Below are positions 46,178 to 58,263 of a stretch of 64,000 bases of DNA, in pieces. The position numbers and the translations under genes are program-made. The stretch comes from Blastomyces gilchristii SLH14081. Lineage: Eukaryota > Ascomycota > Eurotiomycetes > Onygenales > Ajellomycetaceae. The DNA is taken from assembly GCF_000003855.2 (NCBI RefSeq), contig NW_003101662.1:684441-748440 (forward strand), read 5' to 3'. The notes beneath the pieces are model-generated. The model searched no databases. It was given only the letters and a program-made list of their open reading frames with translations, and had not been told where the DNA came from. Position 1 is the stretch's first letter, and every line of letters begins with the position of its first letter.

Positions 46178-46886
46178 CTATGAGCCGGCAGCAACGGGGC
46201 CTTCCCCACCAGGGATCAACTATTTCTTTCAATCAGTTGCCATCTTGTTTGGGAGAAGGAAGGGGGGGTGGGGGGAGAACGAAGTCAAACGGGCCTACAA
46301 GGCAATAAAAATCACCTTTGAAAGGAACATCCAAGGTAGGAGGGGGGTATACGCAGTACTTACCATGCAGATATTATTCCCGTTCAAGAGTATCTTTGGT
46401 AGTTTGGTCTGAGCCCCTGTGTAGTCACTATAGAGACATCAGAATGTGGACTTTGGCAGTGCGCAGCGCGGGCCAATGCCATTCTTGAATACATCAAGGG
46501 AAAAGTTTTTCGTGATGCGTTAAATCTCAACATACAATTCAGTGACATCTTCAAGAACCATATCTGGGTTAGATGTTAGCCAAATAGCCATCAATTAAGA
46601 TAAATCAGTGGCGCTTAACGTACTGACATAGTCATCGAAACCGAGTAGGGTGCCGGCAAACTCTGGATTGGATGTTAGTTTATAGTGGAACGAAAAGGGT
46701 GGAATATCTGAGAGACAAAGTTGCCCACCTTTATCGCCTTTCATGACAACCCAGATTTTCGAACCAACACATTTATCAATCAACTCTAGAGCATACAGTT
46801 GTTAGCACGCCAATGCTATACAGTCAATGGACGCATTTAACTGAGCGGTTCCAGCTCTTACCCAGAGGGAGAAGCTGGGAAGCCAT
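46178..46886 (-). CDS. lsm5: LSM5, U6 snRNA / mRNA decay Sm-like protein
   Basis: An 84-residue Sm-like protein assembled by eye from six small exons, too short for single-frame detection. It starts MASQLLPL (46886-46862), then [42 protein letters not shown], a [15 protein letters not shown] exon and the final [13 protein letters not shown] ending at 46178. Exon joins keep frame with GT-AG borders. The Sm1 motif ([11 protein letters not shown]) and Sm2 motif (ILLNGNNI) match the LSM5 subfamily. LSM5 is part of the Lsm1-7 ring (cytoplasmic mRNA decay) and the Lsm2-8 ring (nuclear U6 snRNA). It carries five introns in about 0.7 kb. It is divergent from the exonuclease gene. Confidence 0.9.
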
Positions 46887-47443
46887 GGTGAAGAGTATCG
46901 TTTCGGTGTTGAGAAGTAATTGAAACACTCCCAAACTCCGTTCGAAGCACAGATATAGTTGGAGAAATGAAGGCAAGAGTATTTCAGCATAGAAATCAAG
47001 CCACTTGCATTTACTATACTCCTAATTGGCGGCGCTTCTCTGCGGGATCTGGCCTGTTGATGATGGTGGTGCATTACGGATCTAACCGCTTTGAGAATAG
47101 TTAGCTATGTCAACTCCGACAGCCCGATGCGGCGAACGGAAATTTCTCTTCAGACAAAGGAGAAGCATCCATCGCCAACATTAGTTCCAGTTCATTGGAC
47201 CTGTTCTGTATCGTGTTCTGATGGTGGAGGGAGTATCGTTAATGGCTGCCCTTGACTAATCAGCCAGATTACATTCGTTCATATCTATCATGCCTCCTCG
47301 TTCGTTTGGATAATGTTGTCTCCAGCCCTGCTACCACATGGGCTAAGACAATGCTCTTCGGCAACATGCTCAGGCTGGCGTATTCCGTCAGAAGGGAATC
47401 GCAAGTCCAGAAATGATCATTTGCGGTTTCGTTTGGGCAGCGG
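46887..47443. promoter_or_regulatory. Shared upstream region of lsm5 and the exonuclease gene
   Basis: Divergent starts 557 bp apart; no specific motif recognised. Confidence 0.4.
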
Positions 47444-50400
47444 ATGGTGAGAGCCTTGTTCTCACCTGTTCTACAGTTCAACCATGCTAATATATTCTCT
47501 GCGATTTCTAGGCCAAGCCGCAATTATTGCCATTCCTCCAACGTGACCTACGTCATATCAAGAAATCGGAAACTTCGAACACTCTCCCCATGGCGTGGAG
47601 CACGACTGATGTATACGCCATGGCGAGCTTTCTCTGACACATCTATAAACTATGCTGCCCGGAAGCCCCCTCCAAGTCCCAAGCCCCTCGCGCCCAAGCC
47701 CCTCGCACCGAAACCCCTCGCGCCCAAGCCATTGTTCGGGGCGCAAACTCCGCAAACACCGGCCGTTGTCAAGCTGAAAGGTCGGGTACGTGTACCGCAG
47801 GATCCGCGTGCTATATTGGCGCAAACCCTTGCTCCCTTAATCACCGTTCCCGAGCCACAAGATGAACCGCCCTTGGAACAGCGCATCCTCCAGCATCGCA
47901 AAACCCATGCTATAAATCCAGAGCTTCTGGGCTCGACAATTGGCACGCTATGGGATCAGGTAGAATTCGAAGAAGACTACAGCGAGCGCCTACAATTGTT
48001 GGATGCGCAGATCGCTGCTGCAGCTGCAGCGCAGGATTCTCGACCACTTGAAATCCCTACCTTCATACCATCACCGCCGGATCTTGAAATCGATATAGCT
48101 ACTTCCGTAGATATGCCGAAGCTCGAGCCTATTGAAGTGCGGGAGGTCGAACTAGTCGATCGCCGACGGCACATCAAGCGATTGGTAAAGCGTGTACGGG
48201 CGCTCGAGAGTCGCTTTGTCGATATAAGATATAATATTATCATGCATGACATAGCAGTGACGAGTTTCTTAGACACGGTGTTGAAAAGGTTATATCATGA
48301 CGATATTTACGTTGTCAGGCTGCGAGAGTTGACTCGCTTTTGGAATTCAATCGAAGTGTCAGTCCGCAAACGGCGGCGAGCTTATCTTGATGCTCAAAGC
48401 TGGCTTCGTACGGTCCATTCTAGGACCTTGAAGGCTATTTCTTCAGATCTTAAATATCTGGGAAAATCACCTTGGTTACCTCAAAGAGAACAATTGATGT
48501 TTCTCAGGTATGATGGTATATTGGGCATGGATAAAAGACTCATCGCCATTGCAGGCCACAACTGGCGAAAGTATTTGAGCATCGGATTATACCTCTCGGA
48601 ACATGCTTCTGTCCCCAATGCATGGGATTTTCATGTCTTTTCCATTACAACAAACGATGCTTTTGGTCAATACCGCAACGCGATAAACGACACAATCGAA
48701 GAAGCCAATAAGACAATCCGGGAATTTTCGTCCAGTTCCCGGAACCACAATCAATCTAGGCACAAACGATGGCTAGTCGATATGTTGAAGAGAAGCCGGG
48801 AGGTTCAAGCTTTAGCGAAGAGTGATTTAAATCTAGATCCCGCCTCAGTTTTTGCTTACACCCTCCAGCTTTTTTACGCTACACAACCGGCGTCCAGTAT
48901 TTACTGGAAACAGTGGGAGATCATTGCCCCTTTCATTACCTCGCGGAACCGCATCCATTCAATCAGGAGCGCCGTGACCCAGCTTGTCAGCGTCATAGAC
49001 ATTGCTACACAGGGAGGCTATAGAATGCCTACCGTACTCCAACCGTCTCTGCAGAGATGGCACAGTCAGTTCTCTCTTTTATGGCTCGACGAATTCATCG
49101 TGGAACTTGAAGCATTTATTGAAATCAGTTTCCTTCGTCTTCAGAGCGAAGAAAGACTTGCCCAACTTGATTTACACAGCAGTGAATGTCCCACTGTTGT
49201 TCTTCCAAATCAAACCGATATAGAGAAAATTCGTCACTGGGTATCGGAACTGTCGAAAATCACTTTTCCCGGTAACGAATCTGGTACAGGAGACGCTGAG
49301 GTGGATGAATATCAGAGAACTGAGTGGCTTCGTATCCAGCATGCAGTGTGGAATAGATTCAGATCGAGATCCAACACGCGCACTGTATCTCGATCACGGC
49401 CATTGAGTGTGATCAAAGCAAAAACACTGAGACGTTCTGGCATTCGCTCAAAGCCCGTAGTGTACTCATCCCCGCCATCAAAACGGACAAAACTCAAACC
49501 CAAACGTTCTAGCACTAGTCCAGAGCCACCGATATCAAAGCTAGCTAAAAGAAAACCCAGATCCGGCATCAAGTCAAAGGCAAAGACGGCAAGTGCAGAT
49601 CAACCCTTGGTGACCGAGCCAACGCCATCACTGGTCAGAATTACCCCACCCAAGAAGCAACCTTCACGATGGCTAGGTGGGCTTTTTAACCGGGTCCCAT
49701 TTTCCAAGTATCATACCAAAGCTGCAGGCGGCTTTTCCGCTTCTTCCACACATGCATCCAACGGCCAATCCGAAACGTCACCATCTAAATATTGGAGCTA
49801 TAATCTGAACAAAACACCAGATGGTAAAGACATCACTGTTCACTATTGTACTTCCCTCCAGACGTCGGAACGGGTAGCACAGCATTTTCTGTCCGAAACT
49901 GTTGTCGGCCTCGACCTTGAATGGAAGGCTCAAGCCTCTACTCGTGATGCGCTTGTAGATAATGTTTCTATGATACAGCTTGCAAGCAAGGAGCGAATCG
50001 CCGTATTCCACCTAGCTCTATTTAATCCAGCTAATTCACCGCAGCACCTCGTCTCTCCCACTCTCAAAAGACTACTGGAATCTCCCGAGCTTGTCAAGGT
50101 GGGCGTCGCCATTAGGGCTGACTGTACGCGGCTATATAAATTTTTGGGCCTACAGACAACCAACCTCTGCGAAGTTAGCCGCTTGCACAAAGTGGTAAAG
50201 CACCATCTCAATCCGAAACTCATCAATAAGAGATTGGTGAATCTCGCTGAGCAAGTTGAAGAGCATTTAGGCTTGCCACTTGATAAGGACCCCGAAATTA
50301 GGTGCGGCGGATGGTCGAAAAAGCTCAATTACCGCCAGGTGCAATGTAAGTTTGATTTGGCTATTACCTGATAAATTTCTTTTATTTATGCCCCCCGCCC

Positions 50401-50670
50401 CCCCCTTCTCCATTGGTCATCTAGTTCTAACCCACCCACTTAGACGTTGCAACGGATCCTTACGCCGCCTTGCAGCTCTTCCATGTACTCGAAGCTAAAA
50501 GACTCAAGCTGGAGCCAGTCCCACCCAGCCCGGACCATCCAGTGATCCCTTATGCTGTCACAGGATCTATTAAGAAAATTCACTCGAAGAACAATTTCAG
50601 GGAGAATGAAAAGATCCCCGCTTTGTGCGACAGTGAAATCAAGACATCAATCGCGGAAACTCAGCAGTAG
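47444..50670 (+). CDS. Large protein with C-terminal DnaQ-like 3'-5' exonuclease domain
   Basis: A 1042-residue protein from exons 47444-50345 and 50444-50670. The N-terminus (MVRALFSPVLQFNHANIF, then further Arg/Ser) looks like a mitochondrial presequence. A PLAPK repeat follows near residues 75-100. Residues about 100-650 are helical, basic and not recognised. A Lys/Arg/Pro-rich linker precedes the exonuclease domain at about 795-1000. It has motif I GLDLEW (DxE), motif II GVAIRADCTRLYKFLG and motif III YVATDPYAALQLF, the last completed only by splicing to exon 2, as expected of WRN-exo/RNase D relatives. It could process DNA or RNA. The long N-terminal region sets it apart from WRN-exo proteins of usual length. 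Confidence 0.85.
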
Positions 50671-51476
50671 CAAAGGACCGACCTTCAAAGACAAATCATG
50701 GGTCTCTTTCTGTCTTACTGGTATGAGTCTAACGATAGGATTAGATCTGCCTTCCTGGTTACAGCCGTCGCCGCCGCCCCTGTTCTCAATGTTCCTACCA
50801 TCTTTTCAAAGGTCAATGTTTCAGGCAGGTGTGACGGGAAACAACAGGCTGAGCCTCATTGTACTATCCGAACGACCCATTTATCTACACTATTCGAAAA
50901 CCATCGATATAAAACATTAAAACCACAATCTTGATAAAGTGCGTCCATATTTTTCTATATACGAAGCGTTCGTATGGAAAACTGGAATGACATCAGCATA
51001 CACTCCCCAAAACCTTCCAATACCTTATTTTAGATTTCTGTGTATATCTACGTTTTGTTTCCCGTTTATATCAAGCATATGCATGGCCTCCTGCGCCACT
51101 AGGGCGCGCCGTTTCTAGTTTTACCTCTGGGGGAATATTCCGGGTAGTGGAATCCCATTTTCCATAATCTTCTATGTATTTGTACCTTACATTTTCCTTT
51201 GGGATCAGTTGGATGATTTAAATGATTGATGTCCTGTTCTATTAGTCCTGTGCTATTAGAAATTTTTCGGCGTTGGTCATATAGACAAATATTGCCACAT
51301 CGGTACAAAATTTCACAATGGGAATGCGGGAAACATACATACACACCTACACACCGGCGTGTATGGCTTATATTATATTGATATCAATTCTAACAATGGC
51401 AACTAGTCATACATATGCTATATACGATATCAATATCCACGCTCCACAGTCAGATCTTAAAATAACGGGGGGCACT
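50671..51476. other. Intergenic between convergent genes
   Basis: Nothing recognised; T-rich 3' sequence. Confidence 0.5.
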
Positions 51477-52571
51477 TCATCCTCTCAAGGGCAAGATTTT
51501 TGAGCCCAACGCCTCCTGCCGACAGAGCGGACACTCAGGTTTCTCTCTCACCCAGTCCCGTATACACGTCCAGCAGAATACATGTCCACACGTTGTCGCA
51601 CTCGGATCTTTAAAGGATTCTAGACAGAGGGTGCACTTCCGTTGCTGGCCGGGCGGAACCCAAGCGAGCACGGCGTTGGTGGGATTCGCCATATCATATC
51701 GCGCCTCGCTTGCGGGTAGCGATTGGAGGGATGGTGGGTAGTATATTGCTTTGAGGGCTGTTTTCTGGTCGGAGCTTTGTTGGTTCTCCGCTGTTTCAGC
51801 TGTGAAGGAGGAGACTGTATCCTTGACGTGCAGGATTCCCTGCACGGCGATTTGCAAAACGAGCAAGACGCCTAGTACCTCATATCCGATTCTAGCTTCA
51901 TTATCTTCAATTCGTTTTGTAAAAACATATCGAAGGCCCCAGATGCGTTTGGATATGTGGTAATATGCTCCAGAGAAATAGAAGGCGGCCAGGTTAAGTG
52001 CGAAGATTGGGGAGAGGGAGGTGAGGGAATCAAGATGGTCGAGGACATAGGTTTGGAAACGAAGTGTGAGGTTAGGTTTAGAGGGCGTTTCCTGTTTGGA
52101 GGACAGTAATGCAGCTCTTGCCTGTAAGCGGGCGACGCTGCGTTGGAGTTTTACTCGCAGTTTCTGTCGTAGGGCGGGGAGAAGCCGCTGTAATGCCCAT
52201 GGTATTAGAATGCTACTGAGGATATATCCGACCCGTCGAGCCAGCGATGGTAGTCGTAATGAGTCATCTTCCAGTTGTACCACATCGCAATACTCTTCGC
52301 CCAGTGTTCTGTTTCCGACAAGCGTTGTGAGAGAAAGGTAGAGGAGGTCAGTGAGGTTTTTGATGGCATCGGTATGAGAGTGGGCGAATCTGGCGCCACG
52401 TAGAGCGCGAATTATTGTGTGTGCTTGAGCTGAAAGCGTCCCGGAAATGTACGCATCCTTTTCATGGCTGCGTATAATATCTGGAGATGTGGCCCATGGG
52501 AAGAAATGCGAGACGGGGGTAGCTGATGGTTTTGGGTTTATAGCCGGCGCAGCACCTGGATCAGAATCCAT
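51477..52571 (-). CDS. pex10: PEX10, peroxisomal RING E3 ligase subunit
   Basis: A single-exon 364-residue protein starting at MDSDPG, the only ATG in frame before the conserved FPWATSPDIIRSHEKD block. The Pex2/Pex12-type N-terminal region covers about 35-300, with hydrophobic membrane segments. The C-terminal C3HC4 RING (about 310-352) reads CTLC, CGHVFCWTC and CPLCRQ. PEX10 forms, with PEX2 and PEX12, the ubiquitin-ligase channel that recycles the import receptor PEX5. A single RING of this type and the N-terminal block separate it from PEX2 and PEX12. It is divergent from the EXS gene across 541 bp. Confidence 0.93.
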   Translation of the reverse strand: MDSDPGAAPAINPKPSATPVSHFFPWATSPDIIRSHEKDAYISGTLSAQAHTIIRALRGARFAHSHTDAIKNLTDLLYLSLTTLVGNRTLGEEYCDVVQLEDDSLRLPSLARRVGYILSSILIPWALQRLLPALRQKLRVKLQRSVARLQARAALLSSKQETPSKPNLTLRFQTYVLDHLDSLTSLSPIFALNLAAFYFSGAYYHISKRIWGLRYVFTKRIEDNEARIGYEVLGVLLVLQIAVQGILHVKDTVSSFTAETAENQQSSDQKTALKAIYYPPSLQSLPASEARYDMANPTNAVLAWVPPGQQRKCTLCLESFKDPSATTCGHVFCWTCIRDWVREKPECPLCRQEALGSKILPLRG

Positions 52572-53112
52572 CTCGCAAGATGGATAGGATAGCTGAGGTG
52601 GGGATAAGCCGAGCTTCAAGTGGGTTCGATATACCAGTTAAAAGCTCAATATCATCCAAAAGTTCACATAATATAGTATACCTGTCTCGTCGTAGTCAAT
52701 TGAGAAGCGCAACGAGTGCGAGTTTTGTCTGTCTATCCAGCTTCGGTTCCGCCGTAGTTTGCCTCGGCTTAGGAGATGTCACGAGACTATCATCACGTGA
52801 ATTATGACATAATTCATGACATAATCAGGGTTGGTCGCCCCTTGTCCCAAATAGGAAATTTTGATAGCCAACTTTCTCGAAATAGCTTCTACGCAGCGTA
52901 CGCTTCCAAACTGCGGAAGATACTTTGGCGGCCTTCTCGCTTTTTAAAGCTAATACAAGGTATCTAACATACCGGATAATAAATAACTCACTCTCAAGTC
53001 GCTCATTACCAGCTATCTTCTTACTCCGCCTCCTCTTACCCTCCTCCCCAATCCCCTGCATCGCTTGTCCGAGACAGCTCCGTGAGGGCCATTTGTTCAA
53101 TTGCGATGGAAT
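52572..53112. promoter_or_regulatory. Divergent pex10/EXS promoter with TCACGTGA and tandem ATGACATAAT
   Basis: TCACGTGA (52793-52800, palindromic E-box) is followed at once by two ATGACATAAT copies (52804-52813 and 52816-52825). CACGTG is bound by bHLH factors such as Cbf1 and Pho4/NUC-1. A phosphate link to the Erd1-type gene is conjecture. Confidence 0.45.
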
Positions 53113-54660
53113 ATGGATCCAGACCATGATGTGAACCGCAACCTGGACCAATTAAGCCGGTTCAGTCTCTTTTTCCCTTTACCTTACCGGGTGGCCATCG
53201 TACTAGTTGCAGGTAGGCTCTTTTCCTACATCTTCACTCTAGGATATCTTCTTTTCTGGCTCCGCTAACTCTGTCCATCTAGGGGTTTGGGGATGGGGAC
53301 TGAACCTCCATTACTTATCAGCTGTCAAAATTGTACGTATACTCCTGTCGAAGATCTCTATAGCCTTTAAAGAAGAGCATTAGGACCAAATAAAAATGTC
53401 AAGAGGAGCGTTACCAACTAACATACTTCAGGATGTTCCGGCCTTGATTCGTTACCCGTCTCGATCGTCCATTCAGCAGGTGCCCGTGTACCGTTCCACA
53501 TATCACCTTGCAACTTTACTTTCAATCCCACTTGTGATATCCATCCTATTTTTCTGGTCTGTGACACATGGCTCCGCGGAGCACGTTATCGCCTGGGAAA
53601 TAATCCCGCAATCCTACCTCTTCCTCTTCTTCGTCCTCCTAATCTTCCCCCTTCACCGGCTCTCCCGCACTGGACGACACAGGTTCGTCGTTGCGTTGAA
53701 GCGGATTAGCATTGGCGGGCTTGCGGAGACTCAAGATGGGAAATTTGGCGACATAATACTTGCGGATGTTCTGACCAGTTATTCCAAAATCCTGGGAGAC
53801 CTCTTCGTCAGCGCCTGCATGTTCCTTTCATCCGACGCATCTAGCACCGGTATTCCGAATAGGAAATGCGGCGGCCAAATTGCTGTTCCCCTGCTTATTT
53901 GCATCCCCAACGCAATTCGACTCAGGCAGTGCCTGATCGAGTTTGGCCGGGTGCAAAGGGGAAACAGGAGCGTGGATGGTTGGGGTGGACAGCACCTTGC
54001 AAACGCGCTCAAATACTCGAGCGCCTTTCCTGTAATTTTATTAACTACATTGCAACGCAATCATGTCCCGGCTACCTCCTCTATGAGTGCAGAAAGCCTA
54101 CATCGATTATGGTATGTTCCAATGAAAATGGCGCGATCAAACCTCTTTCCCCTAGGCCGCCTCCACTAATATCATACAGGATTCTATCCGCGCTCGTTAA
54201 CTCACTTTTCACATTCTACTGGGACGTCGCCAAAGATTGGGACCTCACGCTATTTTCCGCGCTGAACCACCCCAACGACCCGGACCACCCGTTCGGCCTA
54301 CGTCGCCACCGGTATTTCTACGCGAACGAAATGTACTATTCAGCTATTGTCATCGACCTAATTTTACGATTTACATGGGTTTCTCGGCTTTCTGCTCGTT
54401 TGGACTGGGTGAATGATATAGAAGGCGGCGTTTTTGCGCTCATGCTCCTTGAGGTTGTTAGGCGGTGGATTTGGATATTTTTCAGAGTTGAGACGGAGTG
54501 GGGTGAGTGCCATGATGAACCCCTCTTTTTGTTCCTGTTCATTATATATAACGTCGCTAACGTGGTCATTCTATTGAAACGTTTAGTCCGGAATAACCTT
54601 GGCCCAGCACCGGATGATATACTCCTAGGCGAATTTAACGGCAAGATAGACGAAGATTAA
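53113..54660 (+). CDS. erd1: EXS-domain Golgi membrane protein, Erd1 type
   Basis: A 408-residue multi-pass protein from exons 53113-53212, 53283-53332, 53432-54111, 54180-54502 and 54587-54660; the sum is whole codons. It belongs to the EXS family shared by Erd1 and the C-terminus of Xpr1/Syg1 phosphate exporters. Recognisable blocks are the repeated hydrophobic segments (residues about 20-110), QHLANALKYSSAFPVILL, SLFTFYWDVAKDWDLTLF, a RYFYANEMYYSAIVIDL block and RRWIWIFFRVETEWVRNN. There is no N-terminal SPX domain, so it is Erd1 rather than Xpr1/Syg1. Yeast Erd1 acts at the Golgi in phosphate recycling and retention of glycosyltransferases and ER lumenal proteins. Exon 4 must be spliced at 54502 to restore the ETEWVRN motif. 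Confidence 0.9.
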
Positions 54661-55360
54661 ATAATAGATGGATCAAACGGACAGCGGGAAAGAGGCTGCT
54701 ACTCTCCAGCTTGTCTTGTCACCCTTTTCCTTTCTCTTTAGCGTCTACAAACTTTTTGAGCTTTTTGAGATAACATTCCATGTACATGTGCTTACAGTAC
54801 ATTATATCCTTCTTATTTTATATAATTTATATTTCGGTTTACTTTGTATAATATCTCTTTTTGTTGTATTTTCGAATGGGGCTCGAACTTGCTAGTTCTC
54901 TAATAATTTCTCCAGGCCCATCCCAGTCAACAGTAGTCTATAGAGTACCATAGCAAATTTAAAACCCTAGCTGGAAACAAACTCAGATCAAAACCCAGGG
55001 AGAAAATGACGCCCATGAAAAACATTACTACAGTTACTTTGTGAGCGAAACGAGGAATGAAAGAGTTCGAATCTAATATATGAGATTTATACGGTTGTAA
55101 AGATAGCCAAGCTATTTATAGAGGATACATACAAAATTCGGTGGGGGCGGAAGGCAAGCGCATACGCAAAAGAAGAGAGCGTGAAAAGACACACAAAATG
55201 AATAAATAAAAGAAGATAGAAGGAAAGGAAAAGCAAGAGAAAAAGTTTCGCTATGAAAACAATGTGTAATATAATATACCTTAGATGGAATGGTTGGTGG
55301 CTTGTAAGCTAGGACGATGGAATGTAAAAAAGAGAAAAGAGTTTCGCACCGGGTTGAATG

Positions 55361-55398
<38 letters not shown>

Positions 55399-55875
55399 CA
55401 CAAGAAGGCGACGTAAAGGGAAGTGGGGAAATAAGCAGAAACTCCAACTCTAAGCACAAAAGTTCCTAGGCAAATATTCGAGGAGGGGAACGAGCAGCAG
55501 ATATGCCTTCTTTGGTGAATACGAAGTGAGAATCAAACAGTATAACCGGGATTTTGGTAGGGCAAGGAAAACCCCTGAAAATTACCAGCAAGAAGGTAGG
55601 AGTGGAGGAGCATTTTTTTTTATACCAGAAAGAAAAGTGAGAAAAGGAAGGAAAAGGGGATCCCAAAAAAGAAAAGTCTTAAATTATTTACTTGTATAGC
55701 CAAAATCGAATAAGGACATTGCATGGGAGCCAATGTCAACCAAGAAAAGAAAGAAGGTAGAAGAAAATATATTAACTTTATATCATCTGAAACGTCAGGA
55801 CCAAAAAAAAAAAAGAAAGAAAGAAAGAATTGGGCAGCAGAAAAAGAAAAAAAAAAAAAAGCTTTAAACCAACTA
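54661..55875. other. Intergenic with A34 homopolymer
   Basis: No gene recognised. A34 spans 55361-55394, and purine-rich A/G stretches lie near 55600-55860, next to the 3' end of the membrane-protein gene. Confidence 0.5.
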
Positions 55876-56901
55876 TCATTGACTAGGCGGGTGATTCTCA
55901 AACAAATCTTCTAGGTACGCGCTTGGTGCGCGCCCCTGTGGCGCAACCGATAGATTCACACTACTAGTCGAAGGAAAGCCCTGCTCATGGCCTCCTCCTC
56001 GACTTGTCGGCGCAAGACTGGGAGAGGCAGGCGGGGTGATACCGCCTGTAGATCTCGTGCGGGGGTACCCCTGCGTCTGCGGGCCGAGTGGCGAGAGACC
56101 TATAGATTGGCCCGGGGCGGTGGTGGAGCCTGTAGCATAGTATCCCGCGGGGAGGTAGCTGGAGCCCCTGTTCCCGCTCGTGTGCAGGCCAGCACCAGCA
56201 GTTGGGGAAAAGAAGAGGCTCGAGTTTGGCGTGTGGGTTCGCGGTGGTAATCCAGAAAGGCGTGCACCGCTGTTGCCCATCTTTTCCATCGACATGGATG
56301 CGCCAGGCGCAAATTGAGGGTAGACGCCGGATCTTCGCTTGTTGAGGAGCGCGGGGGTTGTATCTGACAGATCGGGGCGGGTTGCTGCGCGGCGGACGGA
56401 CCGGTTGATAGACCAGGCTACCAGCACTCGCCAAAGGAATATTATCAGGCCGAACAAGCCTAGGGCGCCACCAACACCTATGAAGATAGAGCCATCTGGG
56501 ATGCTTGAGGTTTGGAGATACGGAGCCCCGGCATGTGGGGGCACTTGCGGGGTGGGTGTTCTGAAGAGCGGGGGGAGGCTCAAGGAAGAACTATCGCTGG
56601 TTATTGAGGGCAAGTTGGCTGAACTGACGGTGGTTGTGGTAGGAGGATCAGTTGTGGTTGTTGTTGTTGTTGTAATGGGAGGAAGGACGCTCTCGGTTGT
56701 TCCAGTTGGTTGTTCAGTCTCTTGCGACGTGGTTTCGCTGGTTCCGGTGTTTGTGGGTTCCGGACTGGGGGCATCTGTTGTTCTAGGAGGCGGTCTTGGG
56801 TTTGGGGCTTGCGCTTCCACTTTGCCAACTAGAACCAGCAGACATAAAAACAGCACGAAAAGCAGGAATGGCCTCGAAGCCAGTCTCCGCAAGCGTCTCA
56901 T
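55876..56901 (-). CDS. Mucin-like single-pass membrane protein (possibly Csi2-like)
   Basis: A single-exon 341-residue protein starting MRRLRRLASRPFLLFVLFL, an evident signal sequence ending near VEAQA. A Thr/Pro/Ser-rich lumenal or extracellular stretch follows (about 32-125, including an eight-Thr run). A membrane segment stands at about 140-165 (IFIGVGGALGLFGLIIFLW), then a basic stop-transfer (NRSVRRAA) and a Gly/Ser/Pro-rich cytoplasmic tail of about 170 residues. This is the plan of fungal wall-stress sensors or of the Csi2-like family; the membrane block recalls the latter, but I cannot confirm it. The upstream frame to 57066 is not used, because the signal peptide fixes the ATG. Confidence 0.8.
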   Translation of the reverse strand: MRRLRRLASRPFLLFVLFLCLLVLVGKVEAQAPNPRPPPRTTDAPSPEPTNTGTSETTSQETEQPTGTTESVLPPITTTTTTTTDPPTTTTVSSANLPSITSDSSSLSLPPLFRTPTPQVPPHAGAPYLQTSSIPDGSIFIGVGGALGLFGLIIFLWRVLVAWSINRSVRRAATRPDLSDTTPALLNKRRSGVYPQFAPGASMSMEKMGNSGARLSGLPPRTHTPNSSLFFSPTAGAGLHTSGNRGSSYLPAGYYATGSTTAPGQSIGLSPLGPQTQGYPRTRSTGGITPPASPSLAPTSRGGGHEQGFPSTSSVNLSVAPQGRAPSAYLEDLFENHPPSQ

Positions 56902-58263
56902 AATCGACGAGGCACGGAGAATCTGCCAGTCGGTAGAGACAGGGCCTGGTAGAGCCGGGGGGGGGGGGGGTTCTTGACTCCAATATAAAAATCCCGAGAC
57001 TAATACAGTATCACCGAGTCCGAGCAATGAATTCGGCGACCCGATAGGGGATATCCAAGACCCCAATCGGTATTAAAATCAGTCTCTCTTATCTATAGAG
57101 GTGATCTCCGGGTTTGAGATGTGGGTGGCGCTAGGTGGGGGATTGGTTAAAAATCCCGGATCTGGCAAGGAATGTTGGTCTGAGGGAAGGGTGGAGTTGG
57201 TTGGCAAAATATGGGTTAAAACAAATGAAATACGTAGCGACGGAGACTCGAGGAGGAGCTACAGCGAGGAGAGAGCTGCACACAAGCAAGAAGACTAGTA
57301 GATAAAGAGCGTACACGCAGCGGAACGAGAGAGGGGCGCAGCGAGTGGAGAAATATTCTGAGGACGTTGAAACAGACGCAGGATGAGGCTCTGGCTGTGG
57401 GGCTCATCTTGAGGGCTGTGATTGGCTGCTTGTTATATAAAAATGGACAACCTATACCATAAGGGGAATGGTTTCCTATCACCAGTCTCAAAATAGAATA
57501 ATCACGTGATTTAGGTTTCTGGCCCAAAAAGGAAAATGTCCGAAATCCAATTGAGCTTGATATACTCCATACTAGCCAGCATAACAAAAAATATCAAGCA
57601 GATAGCCTCTGCCGGATCTTGACATAGATGAAACAAAAATAGTAACCGGGCCGTATACATTTCTCTTCCCTTTCCCGCCCCCCCTTTTCGCTGCTGTTTC
57701 GTGCATCTACTAGGGCAAGCCTACTCATCGCGGCATTCACTAGCTAGCATCCCAGTACTCCGTAGAAACGCCGTCATCTCGAAGTAGGACGTTGGATAGT
57801 AGCAAGGGCGTATATAGTGCACGACGTCCCCCGCGCTTTTGAGTTCAAACACGAACTCTACATCTCTCAAATATAAAATTCACGGGTGAAAATAAACACG
57901 TCCGGAGGTGTAAATTTGTATTGTTTGTAAAAGCCAGCGACCCAGATCTAGCGGGAAAAATAACCCGACAACGGAAGAAAAAAAAAAATAACCCATGGAC
58001 AGATAAAACACTATGAAGAGGGGGAAAAGCACGATCTGCCATAAGTAAAAGCAACATAAAATATAAAACAACATAAATGAGTACACACCAAAGCGCGAAA
58101 CCAGAAGAGTATAGACATGTATGAAAGAGAAAGTAGATGAACGCAACACCATCATACCTCCCTAAATTAATAGGGGGAAAAGGCGGAACAAAAAGAAATA
58201 AATCGAAAAAAAAAAAAACAACGATATCCCATTATGAGCCAAAGCGAGGAACAAAAAACAAAA
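56902..58263. other. Intergenic; CACGTG palindrome and low-complexity tracts
   Basis: AATCACGTGATT, a 12-bp perfect palindrome, is at 57500-57511. TACTCCGTA is at 57756-57764. A G-run lies at about 56959-56970 in the 5' flank of the mucin-like gene. No gene recognised. Confidence 0.5.
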
